NCBI RefSeq assembly: GCF_001544875.2
Contig: NZ_FCOA02000003.1
Location: 62,001-126,000 of the forward strand
DNA length: 64,000 bases
DNA from: Caballeronia hypogeia
Lineage (GTDB): Bacteria > Pseudomonadota > Gammaproteobacteria > Burkholderiales > Burkholderiaceae
Reading direction: 5' to 3'
The translations under genes were made by a program, and so were the position numbers. This document shows positions 37,416 through 47,598 of this stretch, piece by piece (the stretch's first letter is position 1; each line of letters opens with the position of its first letter). Under the pieces are notes generated by a model. The model was not told where the DNA came from. It ran no database searches and saw nothing but the letters and a program-made list of their open reading frames with translations.

Positions 37416-37904
37416 TTGAATTTCGAACACCTGATCCAGATCAACGATCCGCTCAATCCGCTCGTCGAGTCGCTGACCCGCGAGGAGCTTTGGGAAGGAC
37501 TCGTCCTGCGCGCCGAGCAGCCGCAATTGTTCGTGCTGGGCCTGGATAGCTGCAACATCCTCTCGCGCGACGGCGACACGATGGAGCGCGAGCTCCACTA
37601 CGGCCAGGCCACCGTGCGCGATCGCGTGACGCTCACGCCGGGCGCGAGCGTGCGCTACGACATACTGCCGACCGCCGAGTATGTCGGCGGTTCGCTCACG
37701 ATGGCGATCGAGCAGCCCGACGCGTTGCAGCTCTTCCTGCGCTTCACCTACAGCACCACACTGCCGGAAAACGCCAATCCGACGCCCGATGAGCATCAGA
37801 CGCAGGAGATCGTGAAGTCGGCCTATCGCGAGTCGGATATCGATACTGTGCGGCTGATCCGCCAGTTCGTGCACGGCCGCAAGGACCAAAGTCCGCTGCA
37901 CTGA
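37416..37904 (+). CDS. SRPBCC-fold protein (DUF1857 family)
   Basis: A protein of 162 residues starting at TTG (NFEHLIQINDPLNPLVESLTREELWEGLVLR), which is the standard N-terminus of DUF1857/AtaL-like proteins; AAGGAAA lies 9-15 bases upstream. The family has a START/Bet v1-like hydrophobic pocket; ligand unknown. Probably co-transcribed with the OsmC gene. Confidence 0.8.
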   Translation: MNFEHLIQINDPLNPLVESLTREELWEGLVLRAEQPQLFVLGLDSCNILSRDGDTMERELHYGQATVRDRVTLTPGASVRYDILPTAEYVGGSLTMAIEQPDALQLFLRFTYSTTLPENANPTPDEHQTQEIVKSAYRESDIDTVRLIRQFVHGRKDQSPLH

Positions 37905-37996
37905 GCTTCCCCGCGATGCGGTAGCGGATGCTTTGCCGCCGCATCGAGCACGGCTATCAAAAGTTTTGTTTCAATCGAAAAGTCTGTTTGCAAATA

Positions 37997-38017
37997 GGAA
38001 TAATTATCATTTACTAT
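37997..38017 (+). promoter_or_regulatory. Fur-box-like operator upstream of hemP
   Basis: The AT-rich block GGAATAATTATCATTTACTAT is a good match to the Fur consensus when read on either strand (complement holds AAATGATAATTATT). It is about 36-56 bases before the hemP start. Confidence 0.7.
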
Positions 38018-38052
38018 AGACCCATCGAATCAACGAACGCACACTTTCCGAC

Positions 38053-38301
38053 ATGACCGACACGCTGCGATCCTCCACGCTCAGGCTGCGCCGCCCGGCT
38101 GTCCGCGACGCCGCAATCACCCGGCCCAAGGCGACCACCGTCACGACGGTGCATGTCGCGCAAGCGGCGGAAAGCAGCGGCGAGCGTTCGCTGCGAAGCG
38201 ATGCGCTGCTTCAAGGCCGCAGCCACGTGAGCATCGTGCATAACGGGGAGACCTATCAGTTGCGCGCGACGCGTCTGGGCAAGCTGATCCTGACGAAGTA
38301 A
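38053..38301 (+). CDS. hemP: Hemin uptake protein HemP
   Basis: A protein of 82 residues whose C-terminal 30 residues carry the HemP signature LLQGRSHVSIVHNGETYQLR followed by ATRLGKLILTK. HemP/HmuP is known to help activate heme-uptake genes under iron limitation in Burkholderia and rhizobia. It is preceded by a Fur-like box. No heme receptor gene follows, so it is a stand-alone copy acting on targets elsewhere. Confidence 0.93.
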   Translation: MTDTLRSSTLRLRRPAVRDAAITRPKATTVTTVHVAQAAESSGERSLRSDALLQGRSHVSIVHNGETYQLRATRLGKLILTK

Positions 38302-38444
38302 GCGGCAAGCAGCAGCAAGAACAGCAGCACGTACCGGGTATTGTGGGGACCACCTCGCCAAGAGGTGTTTGGCCTTAGCCAGCGAGGACGACTTGCACGC
38401 GAGAATTTAGACCCCTTCGTGCAAACACCAGCCAGTCGTCGATA

Positions 38445-38468
38445 GCAAGCGAAGCCGCTTTTTTTGGT
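38445..38468 (+). terminator. Possible terminator after hemP
   Basis: A short stem AAGCG/CGCTT with loop AAGC followed by seven T. Weak stem but good T-run. Confidence 0.4.
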
Positions 38469-38523
38469 TCCCGCGTTTTGCAGTGTGCTTGACGGGCAAG
38501 CCACGCAAATGAAGACAAAAGAG

Positions 38524-38558
38524 AACGGCACGCTTTCGAACGAAGGCGTGCCGTTTTT
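38524..38558. terminator. Hairpin between convergent hemP and glcG-like genes
   Basis: Stem AACGGCACGC/GCGTGCCGTT with a 12-base loop, followed on the plus strand by TTTG. It lies 20 bases beyond the end of the minus-strand operon and may act in both directions. Confidence 0.65.
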
Positions 38559-38577
38559 GTTTCGCTGCGACGAACGA

Positions 38578-38991
38578 TCAGACGTTCTCGATACCCAGCG
38601 CCGCGATGCCCGCTTTCGCGATCTGCGCGTCCTGCTCCGACTTCACACCCGATACGCCTACCGCCCCGACGATATCCGCGCCGACGAAGATCGGCACGCC
38701 GCCTTCGAGCATCGCGGTCATGGGCGCAGAGAGGAAGGCCGTGCGGCCCTGCTTGATGATGTCTTCATAGACCTTGGTCTCGCGGCGGCCGAGCACGGCG
38801 GTGCGCGCCTTGCCCGTGGCCATTTCGGCGGTGCTCGCGCCCGCTCCTTCCAGGCGATGCAGATGCAGCAGGTGTCCGCCATCGTCGACGATCGCGATCG
38901 TCACGTTCCAGCTGTGTTCCTTCGCATGCGCTTCCGCGGCGGCCGCCACGGCCTTGACGTCGTCGTCGGTCAATACGGGTTTGGTTCTCAC
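38578..38991 (-). CDS. GlcG/HbpS-like heme-degrading/binding family protein
   Basis: A protein of 137 residues of the DUF336 fold (GlcG/HbpS), recognised by TIAIVDDGGHLLHLHRLEGA and VGADIVGAVGVSGVKSEQDAQIAKAG. HbpS relatives bind heme; others sit beside glycolate genes. It starts at GTG 38991 preceded by GAGAG and follows ftrD by 20 bases, so it is probably the last gene of the ftr iron operon. A link to heme or iron is inferred from context. Confidence 0.85.
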   Translation of the reverse strand: MRTKPVLTDDDVKAVAAAAEAHAKEHSWNVTIAIVDDGGHLLHLHRLEGAGASTAEMATGKARTAVLGRRETKVYEDIIKQGRTAFLSAPMTAMLEGGVPIFVGADIVGAVGVSGVKSEQDAQIAKAGIAALGIENV

Positions 38992-39011
38992 ATCAGCTCT
39001 CGTTGAACGGT

Positions 39012-40415
39012 TTATCGGGTGAAACCCCAGAACATCAGGTACCACGCGCTGTCCGCGACGGCCAGCGCAGCGACAAACCATACCATCGTGAGCAAGCGCG
39101 GAACAAGCGCCGATGCATAGCGGCTCGTCACGCGCCACGCCAGCCACGCGCTCCACAGATTCGCGGCCGCGAGCAGACCGAGACGCAGACCAGGCACCCA
39201 CCACAGCGGCAACTGCTCGGCGCGCAGCAGCGAAACCGTCGTTGCCGAAAGCCCCAGGAACACGCCGACGCCCGCGATCGGAATCAGCGCGAGCGTGAGG
39301 TGATGCAGACGCGTCGTATCGAACTTGCCGAGCATGCGCGCGCCCGTGGCGAGCAGCGCGAGCAGTGCCGTGCCATAGACGATCCCGGTCACGACGATGT
39401 AGCCGATCACCATGGTGCCATCGAGCCACGAGAACACGTCGTTCTGCTCGGGGTAATGCGTGAACAGGAACCACGGCGCGGTGGTATCGAGCGGCCAGAG
39501 AATGTTTTGGTCGATCAGCCAGCCGGCCAGATACTGCTTGAGGTCGACGAACCAGGTGCTCACGGTCCAGTGGAACGCGCCGATGGCGATGCCGAGCAGC
39601 CCGTACAGGATGAGCGCGGTGTCCCACGGGTTCGCGGCCTTGTCGCCGAGCTTCACGACCTCTTCCGACGGCGAGCGCCACGTGAGCGCGATGGCGTCGC
39701 GATGGCCGCTGCATCGGCCGCACATGTGGCAGTCCTGCGCGCCCTTCATGTTGCGCAGCGGCACGAGCGGCGCGCAATTGATCGGAATCACGCGATGGCC
39801 GTGCTCGCCCTTGGTATAGGAACGGCGCCAGGCGTCTTCATTGACCTTGAAGTGGAACGGCGCGAGCCGCGCGAGCAGCGAGAACACACCATTCACCGGG
39901 CACAGATACTTGCACCACACACGCTTCTCGCGGCCATACAGCACGCCGATGATCATCGCGCCGACGGTCGATCCGCCGAGCACGAGCAGCACCGCCTTCG
40001 GATACTGATAGACGCTGACCATCTGGCCGTAGATGGTCGTGAGACCGAAGGCGACGAACGGCCATCCGCCCCAGCGCATCCAGCGCGGAATCGCCCAGCC
40101 GCGGCCGAACTTGCTGGCGAACTCCGAGAGCGCGCCTTCGGGACACAGCACGCCGCACCAGACGCGGCCGAGCATGACCATCGAGAGCAGCACGAAGGGC
40201 CACCATATGCCCCAGAACACGAACTGCGCCGCGAGCGTGAGGTTGTTCCACAGATGCGCGGAGCCATCGGGCAGCGGCATCACGGCGGGGACGATGATCA
40301 GAAACGCATACACGGCAACGACGACCCACTGAATCATGCGGATCGCGCTGCCGTGCCGTTGCATCCATTGACCGGCTTGCTGAAGCCGGCCAGGTCGGGC
40401 GAGGACAGAACTCAT
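39012..40415 (-). CDS. ftrD: FtrD-like 4Fe-4S polyferredoxin membrane protein
   Basis: An inner-membrane protein of 467 residues related to NapH/NosR/CcoG polyferredoxins, with about ten membrane segments. Two cysteine motifs, VWCGVLCPEGALSEF and VWCKYLCPVNGVFS, lie in the N-terminal half, and CHMCGRCSGH follows. In the FtrABCD system this subunit is thought to move electrons during iron oxidation/reduction coupled to FTR1 transport. Its start overlaps the ftrC stop (ATGA), and it is downstream of the P19-like, cupredoxin-like and FTR1 genes, which decides the name. Confidence 0.88.
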   Translation of the reverse strand: MSSVLARPGRLQQAGQWMQRHGSAIRMIQWVVVAVYAFLIIVPAVMPLPDGSAHLWNNLTLAAQFVFWGIWWPFVLLSMVMLGRVWCGVLCPEGALSEFASKFGRGWAIPRWMRWGGWPFVAFGLTTIYGQMVSVYQYPKAVLLVLGGSTVGAMIIGVLYGREKRVWCKYLCPVNGVFSLLARLAPFHFKVNEDAWRRSYTKGEHGHRVIPINCAPLVPLRNMKGAQDCHMCGRCSGHRDAIALTWRSPSEEVVKLGDKAANPWDTALILYGLLGIAIGAFHWTVSTWFVDLKQYLAGWLIDQNILWPLDTTAPWFLFTHYPEQNDVFSWLDGTMVIGYIVVTGIVYGTALLALLATGARMLGKFDTTRLHHLTLALIPIAGVGVFLGLSATTVSLLRAEQLPLWWVPGLRLGLLAAANLWSAWLAWRVTSRYASALVPRLLTMVWFVAALAVADSAWYLMFWGFTR

Positions 40416-41263
40416 GCTGGACGGCTTGCGGCCTTTTGTTTTTGCGCCATCTGATGATTCGAACGACGCAGCAGAAGATAAATGAAGATCCAGTACACCG
40501 CGTAGGCCACGAGATTCATGCCCGCCGGATGCGCGCGATAACCCGTGAGTGTAGCGACGAGGGAGCCGAAGGTGCTCGAATCATCCAGCAGCCACGACGA
40601 ATTCCAGACCTGATTCACGATGACCGGCAGCACTTCCATGTCGATCAGCTTGTCGACGCCGGTTTCGAACAGACCCGCCGCGAGGAACAGCAGCATGATT
40701 TCGGTGACGCGGAAGAACGAGCGCCACGAGAAAATCTTGCCGCCGAGTTGCAGGATGTAGAACGTCAGCAGCGCCAGACCGAAGCCGAGAATGATCGCGA
40801 CGTACTGCGACGCGTCCACGTGCCCCGACTGGCCGAAGCCGACGCCGTAAAGGAACACGGCCGTCTCGCTGCCTTCACGCGCGATCGCCAGCGCGACCAG
40901 CACCGCGATGCCCCACCAGTGTCCGTCCTGCGTGCTCTTCTGCAGCGAGGTTTCCATGTCGCGCTTGAGCGTGCGGCCGTGACGCTTCATCCACAGGACC
41001 ATCTGCACGATCAGCACGCAGGCGATCAGCACCATCGCGGTCTGGAAGTAATCCTGCGCGTTGCCCGAGAGCACTTCGGTGAAGCCGATCAGCGCGGCGC
41101 CCAGCGCCACCGCCGCGAGCAGGCCGATGCCGACGCCGGCCCACAGATAAGGCAGGCCGCGGCGCGCCTGATGATCTCCGTTCTTCAGCCACGCGTAGAG
41201 AATGCCGACGACGAGCAACGCCTCGACGCTCTCCCGCCACACGATGAAAAGTACCTGCCCCAT
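40412..41263 (-). CDS. ftrC: FTR1-family iron permease FtrC
   Basis: A membrane protein of 283 residues with about seven segments. The two FTR1 iron motifs are WRESVEALL (REx2E at the N-terminus) and AREGSETAVFL (REGSE) in the middle. It carries iron across the inner membrane, in this system as Fe(II)/Fe(III) handed over by FtrA/FtrB. The ATG at 41263 is preceded by GGAGG; the extension to 41317 is unlikely. Operon position: third. Confidence 0.93.
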   Translation of the reverse strand: MGQVLFIVWRESVEALLVVGILYAWLKNGDHQARRGLPYLWAGVGIGLLAAVALGAALIGFTEVLSGNAQDYFQTAMVLIACVLIVQMVLWMKRHGRTLKRDMETSLQKSTQDGHWWGIAVLVALAIAREGSETAVFLYGVGFGQSGHVDASQYVAIILGFGLALLTFYILQLGGKIFSWRSFFRVTEIMLLFLAAGLFETGVDKLIDMEVLPVIVNQVWNSSWLLDDSSTFGSLVATLTGYRAHPAGMNLVAYAVYWIFIYLLLRRSNHQMAQKQKAASRPA

Positions 41264-41329
41264 ACCAAACCTCCAGCAATTCCACTTCCACAGGCCGCGC
41301 GCGATGCGAACCGCCACGCGGCGCGTCCG

Positions 41330-41662
41330 TTACTTCGCGACGATCACGCCCTGCGCGCTCTGATGAAAGTCGTCGAAGAACTTGTATTCACCCGGATCGA
41401 GCGGCGCGATCACGACGAACGAATCGGCGCCGGGAGCCAGCACCTTCTCCTTGCGCAACTGCACGCTTTCGAACTCGGCGGCGCCCTTGCCGATGTTGTG
41501 CACCTCGATCTTGATGCGCTGCCCCGCCGGCACTTCGATGCGCGCGGGGTTGAGCTTGCCGTCGTTCATTTCCAGCTTGAACGTCGGCAGGTCGGCAGCG
41601 TGTGCGATCCCGGAGGCGAACACGGCGAGCGCGAGCGCGGCCACCTGCTTATTCAGTTTCAT
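41330..41662 (-). CDS. ftrB: Periplasmic cupredoxin-like protein FtrB
   Basis: A protein of 110 residues with a signal peptide ending in GIAHAA and a single cupredoxin-like domain (PARIEVPAGQRIKIEVHN ... DPGEYKFFDDFHQSAQGVIV). The mature part has no cysteine, so it is not a classical type I blue copper protein; the Met/His-poor site agrees with FtrB-type partners proposed to oxidise ferrous iron. AGGA precedes the ATG; 66 bases separate it from each neighbour. Confidence 0.85.
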   Translation of the reverse strand: MKLNKQVAALALAVFASGIAHAADLPTFKLEMNDGKLNPARIEVPAGQRIKIEVHNIGKGAAEFESVQLRKEKVLAPGADSFVVIAPLDPGEYKFFDDFHQSAQGVIVAK

Positions 41663-41728
41663 GCGAACGTCCTGAGAAAAACGCGCCCGGTCCGGGATGC
41701 CGGGCGCGATACACCATCACGCGCGCGG

Positions 41729-42274
41729 TCAGTAACCGCCCTTCTTGCCGATGCCCGCGAACGGGAAGTCGTATTCGATCGTGAACGGCTTGAACCACGG
41801 ACCCACGCCCGTTTCCTTGTCGGTGTGACGGCCGAACGCCATGTGGCCTTCCTGCGTCGGCGGCGAGATGTGCAGCTTCAGGTGATATTTGCCCGGGCCG
41901 AACAGCTTCACGTTGTCGCCATAGTGCGGGCCGTCGTTCGCGACCATCGGCATCAGGTCGCCCTTGACGGTCTGCGTCGTGCCGACCTTCGAGAGCTCGT
42001 ACGTGATGTTCAGATACGGCATCCAGTCGCCTTCGGCGAAACCGGTCGGGTTGTTCTTGACAGCGTGGATGTCTGCCTCGAGGTGGATATCCGAATCCGA
42101 CGCCTTGCGCATCATGCCTTCCGGCGCCATCGTGATCGGCTGGAGATAGACCGCGCCGGTTTCCATGCCGCCCTCGATATGCTGCTTGCCGATCGGATAT
42201 TCCGCGGCGGAGGCTGCCATCATCGCCGTCAGACCGGCAGCGGCGACGAGGCCGCGCATCAACGTTGAACCCAT
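41729..42274 (-). CDS. ftrA: Periplasmic P19-like iron-binding protein FtrA
   Basis: A protein of 181 residues with a signal peptide (MRGLVAAAGLTAMMAASAAE) and a P19/Tp34-like domain rich in Met, His and Asp (GKQHIEGGMETGAVYLQP, ADIHAVKNNPTGFAEGDWMPYL). P19 proteins bind copper and iron in the periplasm and feed FTR1 permeases. First gene of the operon; AAGGAG lies upstream of the ATG. Confidence 0.9.
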   Translation of the reverse strand: MGSTLMRGLVAAAGLTAMMAASAAEYPIGKQHIEGGMETGAVYLQPITMAPEGMMRKASDSDIHLEADIHAVKNNPTGFAEGDWMPYLNITYELSKVGTTQTVKGDLMPMVANDGPHYGDNVKLFGPGKYHLKLHISPPTQEGHMAFGRHTDKETGVGPWFKPFTIEYDFPFAGIGKKGGY

Positions 42275-42556
42275 ACGAACTCCTTGTTGTTATCGACTGG
42301 CGCGCGTGCCACGCGAGCCTTGCCACTGGATTGCCACTGAAGTGCCGAACCGGCGCAGCCGGGGGCGAAACCCTCTCATCGGAATGACCGGACCCGCGTT
42401 CTGGCGAAGCAGCGTTTGCACGACACCGTGAACGTTAATACGAACCATTCTCAATGTTCGTCAGTTTAGCATCGATCGAAACCCGGAACAATTTGAGCGA
42501 GCTTACAAACCTAGGTGCGGTAAGGGTTTTCGCTGGATAGGCGCATGCCGCGCCCG
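42275..42556. promoter_or_regulatory. Upstream region of ftrABCD with a weak Fur-like site
   Basis: About 280 bases hold the presumed promoter of the ftr operon. Around 42437-42456 the minus strand reads ATTGAGAATGGTTCGTATT, a weak Fur-consensus match. No coding gene is evident. Confidence 0.4.
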
Positions 42557-42559
42557 AAC

Positions 42560-42594
42560 AAAAAAGCGCGGCAAACCATGCGATTCGCCGCGCC
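42560..42594 (-). terminator. Rho-independent terminator after uvrB
   Basis: Read on the minus strand: stem GGCGCGGC/GCCGCGCT with a 14-base loop, then TTTTTTG. It lies 37 bases past the uvrB stop. Confidence 0.82.
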
Positions 42595-42630
42595 TTTCGA
42601 ATAAATCCTTCTAAATTTATTACATAAATC

Positions 42631-44727
<2,097 letters not shown>

Positions 44728-45162
44728 GAGAACCTGAAGACCTGAGTCAACGCCTGCGCAAACAGTTATTCTAGCGGCTGCCGAAAAACGCGCGCGGCTC
44801 GGCGGATGGACGCGGCTGGCCGCGCGAAGAGCGTCGCCCACGCGCCGCTTCGATTCGAGATTGGGACCGCCCGGCCGATCTCAAGCGCGCGTCTTGCGGC
44901 CCTTTTTGCGTTCGCCGCGCAGTATCGGTCGAAATGACGCCTGCACGAAAAACACGCATCTTCGCCCGGCGGCGGCGAAAAAGCCCGCCCGGATTCGCTA
45001 CAATGTGCGACTGGGCTCGACGGCGGGCCGCGCATGTCCGCGAACCGGTGCGCATCGGATCAAAAGTCCGCACCCCAAACCGCCGAAACGCCACGCTCCG
45101 CACTTCCCGCCGCTTCACAGCGCAACTCCGCCGCACCGTCTTTTTCTCACTGCCGATAGATC
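44728..45162. other. Divergent intergenic region uvrB / aminotransferase
   Basis: About 435 bases. A TACAAT -10-like element at about 44999 may serve the aminotransferase. A typical LexA box (CTGT-N8-ACAG) for uvrB was not seen. Confidence 0.4.
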
Positions 45163-46362
45163 ATGTCTCTTTTCTCTGCCGTCGAACTCGCTCCCCGCGA
45201 CCCGATCCTGGGCCTGAACGAAGCCTTCAACGCCGATACGCGCACGACCAAAGTCAATCTGGGCGTCGGTGTGTACACCAACGAGGAAGGCAAGATTCCG
45301 CTCCTGCGCGCCGTGCGCGAGGCCGAGAAGGCACGCGTCGACGCCGCCCTGCCGCGCGGTTATCTGCCGATCGACGGCATCGCCGCGTATGACTCCGCCG
45401 TGCAAAAACTCCTGCTCGGCGACGACTCGCCGCTCATCGCCGCGGGCCGCGTGGTGACGGCGCAGGCGCTCGGCGGCACCGGCGCGCTCAAGATCGGCGC
45501 GGATTTCCTGAAGCGCGTGAATCCCGACGCGAAGGTCGCGATCAGCGATCCGAGCTGGGAAAACCATCGCGCGCTCTTCGAAGGCGCCGGTTTCGAAGTC
45601 GTCAACTACCCGTATTACGACGCCGCCACGCACGGCGTGAACTTCGACGGCATGCTCGCGGCGCTCAACAGCTATGCGGCGGGCACGATCGTCGTGCTGC
45701 ACGCTTGCTGCCACAACCCGACCGGCGTCGACCTGTCGGACGAACAATGGAAGCAGATCGTCGAGGTGGTCAAGGCGCGCAATCTGGTGCCGTTCCTCGA
45801 CATGGCGTATCAGGGCTTCGCGGAAAACATCGATGCGGATTCGGCTGCCGTGCGCCTGTTCGCGGCATCGGAACTCAACGTGTTCGTGTCGTCGTCGTTC
45901 TCGAAGTCGTTCTCGCTGTACGGCGAGCGCGTCGGCGCGCTGTCGATCATCACGACGAACAAGGAAGAGTCGGGCCGCGTGCTGTCGCAACTGAAGCGCG
46001 TGATCCGCACCAACTACTCCAACCCGCCGACGCATGGCGGCTCGATCGTCGCGGCCGTGCTGGCGTCGCCGGAACTGCGCGCGACCTGGGAGCAGGAACT
46101 CGGCGAAATGCGCGACCGCATCCGCGCGATGCGCAATGGTCTGGTCGAGCGCCTGAAGGCGAGCGGCGTCGACCGCGATTTCTCGTTCGTCAACAAGCAG
46201 CGCGGCATGTTCTCGTACTCGGGGCTGACGGCGGCGCAAGTGGACCGTCTGCGCGAAGAGTTCGGCATCTACGCCGTGAGCACCGGCCGCATCTGCGTGG
46301 CCGCGCTCAACACGCGCAACCTCGACGTGGTCGCCAACGCGGTCGCGGCTGTGCTGAAGTAA
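45163..46362 (+). CDS. tyrB: Aromatic/aspartate amino-acid aminotransferase
   Basis: A PLP enzyme of 399 residues in the class I aspartate/tyrosine aminotransferase family. The PLP lysine lies in SSSFSKSFSLYGERVG, and HACCHNPTGVDL and the substrate arginine near STGRICVA are present. It transfers amino groups between aspartate or aromatic amino acids and 2-oxoglutarate; AspC versus TyrB specificity cannot be settled here. A strong terminator follows. Confidence 0.92.
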   Translation: MSLFSAVELAPRDPILGLNEAFNADTRTTKVNLGVGVYTNEEGKIPLLRAVREAEKARVDAALPRGYLPIDGIAAYDSAVQKLLLGDDSPLIAAGRVVTAQALGGTGALKIGADFLKRVNPDAKVAISDPSWENHRALFEGAGFEVVNYPYYDAATHGVNFDGMLAALNSYAAGTIVVLHACCHNPTGVDLSDEQWKQIVEVVKARNLVPFLDMAYQGFAENIDADSAAVRLFAASELNVFVSSSFSKSFSLYGERVGALSIITTNKEESGRVLSQLKRVIRTNYSNPPTHGGSIVAAVLASPELRATWEQELGEMRDRIRAMRNGLVERLKASGVDRDFSFVNKQRGMFSYSGLTAAQVDRLREEFGIYAVSTGRICVAALNTRNLDVVANAVAAVLK

Positions 46363-46389
46363 GCCGTCCCGGCCCGCCGGCCAAACAAA

Positions 46390-46418
46390 AATGGCGCCCT
46401 TGCGGGGCGCCATTTTTT
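46390..46418 (+). terminator. Rho-independent terminator after tyrB
   Basis: Stem ATGGCGCCC/GGGCGCCAT with loop TTGCG-like bases, followed by seven T. Confidence 0.9.
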
Positions 46419-46466
46419 TGCGCGTCGAACGACGCTCAGACGCTCACTCAGCGTGTTTGTAACTGC

Positions 46467-46685
46467 TCAGAGCGTCTTTTGCGCAGGGATGGCAGCGGGC
46501 GCCGCTTCGTCGTTATCGACGAAGCCGAGCGAGATGGCGCGCGCCAGTTCCGCGCTCACGCCCGCCACGCCAGCCGGCTCGCGACGCACAGCGGAATTGC
46601 CGCCCTCGCCCGCGTGCATGCAGAACGCCAGAGCGATCGGCAACAGGATGGCGACGGGCCAGTAGGTCGATATTGTCTTTTTCAT
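46467..46685 (-). CDS. Small membrane/exported hypothetical protein
   Basis: A frame of 72 residues with an N-terminal hydrophobic stretch (YWPVAILLPIALAFCMHAG) and a short Ala/Glu-rich remainder. AAGG precedes the ATG at weak spacing. No family is recognised; it may be a real small inner-membrane protein or a chance frame. Confidence 0.45.
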   Translation of the reverse strand: MKKTISTYWPVAILLPIALAFCMHAGEGGNSAVRREPAGVAGVSAELARAISLGFVDNDEAAPAAIPAQKTL

Positions 46686-46956
46686 CGGACTGCCTTCGGT
46701 TCGGTATGCCGTTGCGGGTTACAGAACGTTAAACCCACTGACGGACAGTTCGAATCTTACGGAATCGTCCCGATCTTAAAAAGCCGTTGAAAAGCAAAGG
46801 ATTGTTGCATCCGCGACAACATGAGTCATCTGCACCGATGGCTCGGGATGTGTCGAAACGGCGCCTTCCCGTCATAAAGCCTTACAAAGTTGTCGGGGAC
46901 ATCACGCCTGCATTGTTGTCTTATTCAATATCGATTCAACTGTTCTTTTCACGATC

Positions 46957-47514
46957 ATGAAATCCGCAGTCGCTGGTCTGTTCATCGCATCGTCCGCCGC
47001 GTTGCTCGGCGGCTGTGCCGCTTATCCTGATGGCTCCGCCTATGGCGGCGGCTATCCGGCCGTCTATGACGATCCAGGTTACGGATATTACGGTGGTCCG
47101 CCGGTCGTTCAGCCGGGCGTCGTCATCGGGGGCGGCTACTACGGCGGCGGCCCTGCCTACTATGGCGGCCCCGGCCGATATTGGGATGACGGTCCCGGCT
47201 GGCGTCGCCCGCCTCCGGGCGGATGGCACAACGGCCCGCCTCCGGGGGGCTGGCACGGCGGGCAGCAGAACGGGGGACATGGCGGACCGCCGCCGCAGGC
47301 CGGTGGTGGTGGGGGGCGTCCGGGAGGCCCGCCGCCGCAGGCTGGCGGCGGTCATCCGCCTGCGCAGGCGGGCGGCGGCGCACCTTTGCCGCGTGCCGTG
47401 GGCGGTCAGCCGCCGGGACCGAATCGCGCACCGCCGCCATCCGCTAACGGTGGAAACGGCGGCAACCGCGGCGGCGGCGATTCGCGCGGCTTCATCGGCC
47501 GTTATGGCGGTTGA
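46957..47514 (+). CDS. Gly/Pro/Tyr-rich lipoprotein
   Basis: A protein of 185 residues with a lipoprotein signal peptide (MKSAVAGLFIASSAALLGGC; lipobox LLGGC, C20). The mature part is low-complexity: Tyr/Gly-rich at first (YGGGYPAVYDDPGYGYYGG), then Pro-Gly repeats around PPPGGWHNGPP and GGPPPQAGGG. Such proteins are disordered surface or periplasmic lipoproteins; function unknown. A strong bidirectional terminator follows. Confidence 0.75.
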   Translation: MKSAVAGLFIASSAALLGGCAAYPDGSAYGGGYPAVYDDPGYGYYGGPPVVQPGVVIGGGYYGGGPAYYGGPGRYWDDGPGWRRPPPGGWHNGPPPGGWHGGQQNGGHGGPPPQAGGGGGRPGGPPPQAGGGHPPAQAGGGAPLPRAVGGQPPGPNRAPPPSANGGNGGNRGGGDSRGFIGRYGG

Positions 47515-47540
47515 GACAAGCGGTCGGGGATCGCAACCAG

Positions 47541-47580
47541 AAAAAGGCCGTGCCGGAGTCGAATCCGGCACGGCCTTTTG
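47541..47580. terminator. Bidirectional terminator between lipoprotein gene and lutB
   Basis: A 16-bp stem (AAAAGGCCGTGCCGGA/TCCGGCACGGCCTTTT) with a six-base loop; A-run on the left and T-run on the right make it work in both directions for two convergent genes. Confidence 0.9.
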
Positions 47581-47598
47581 ACATTCCACTGATGCGAC

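Noticed and set aside
44728-45162. LexA operator for uvrB
   Set aside because: No CTGT-N8-ACAG match was found; only a poor CTG/CAG pair with wrong spacing.
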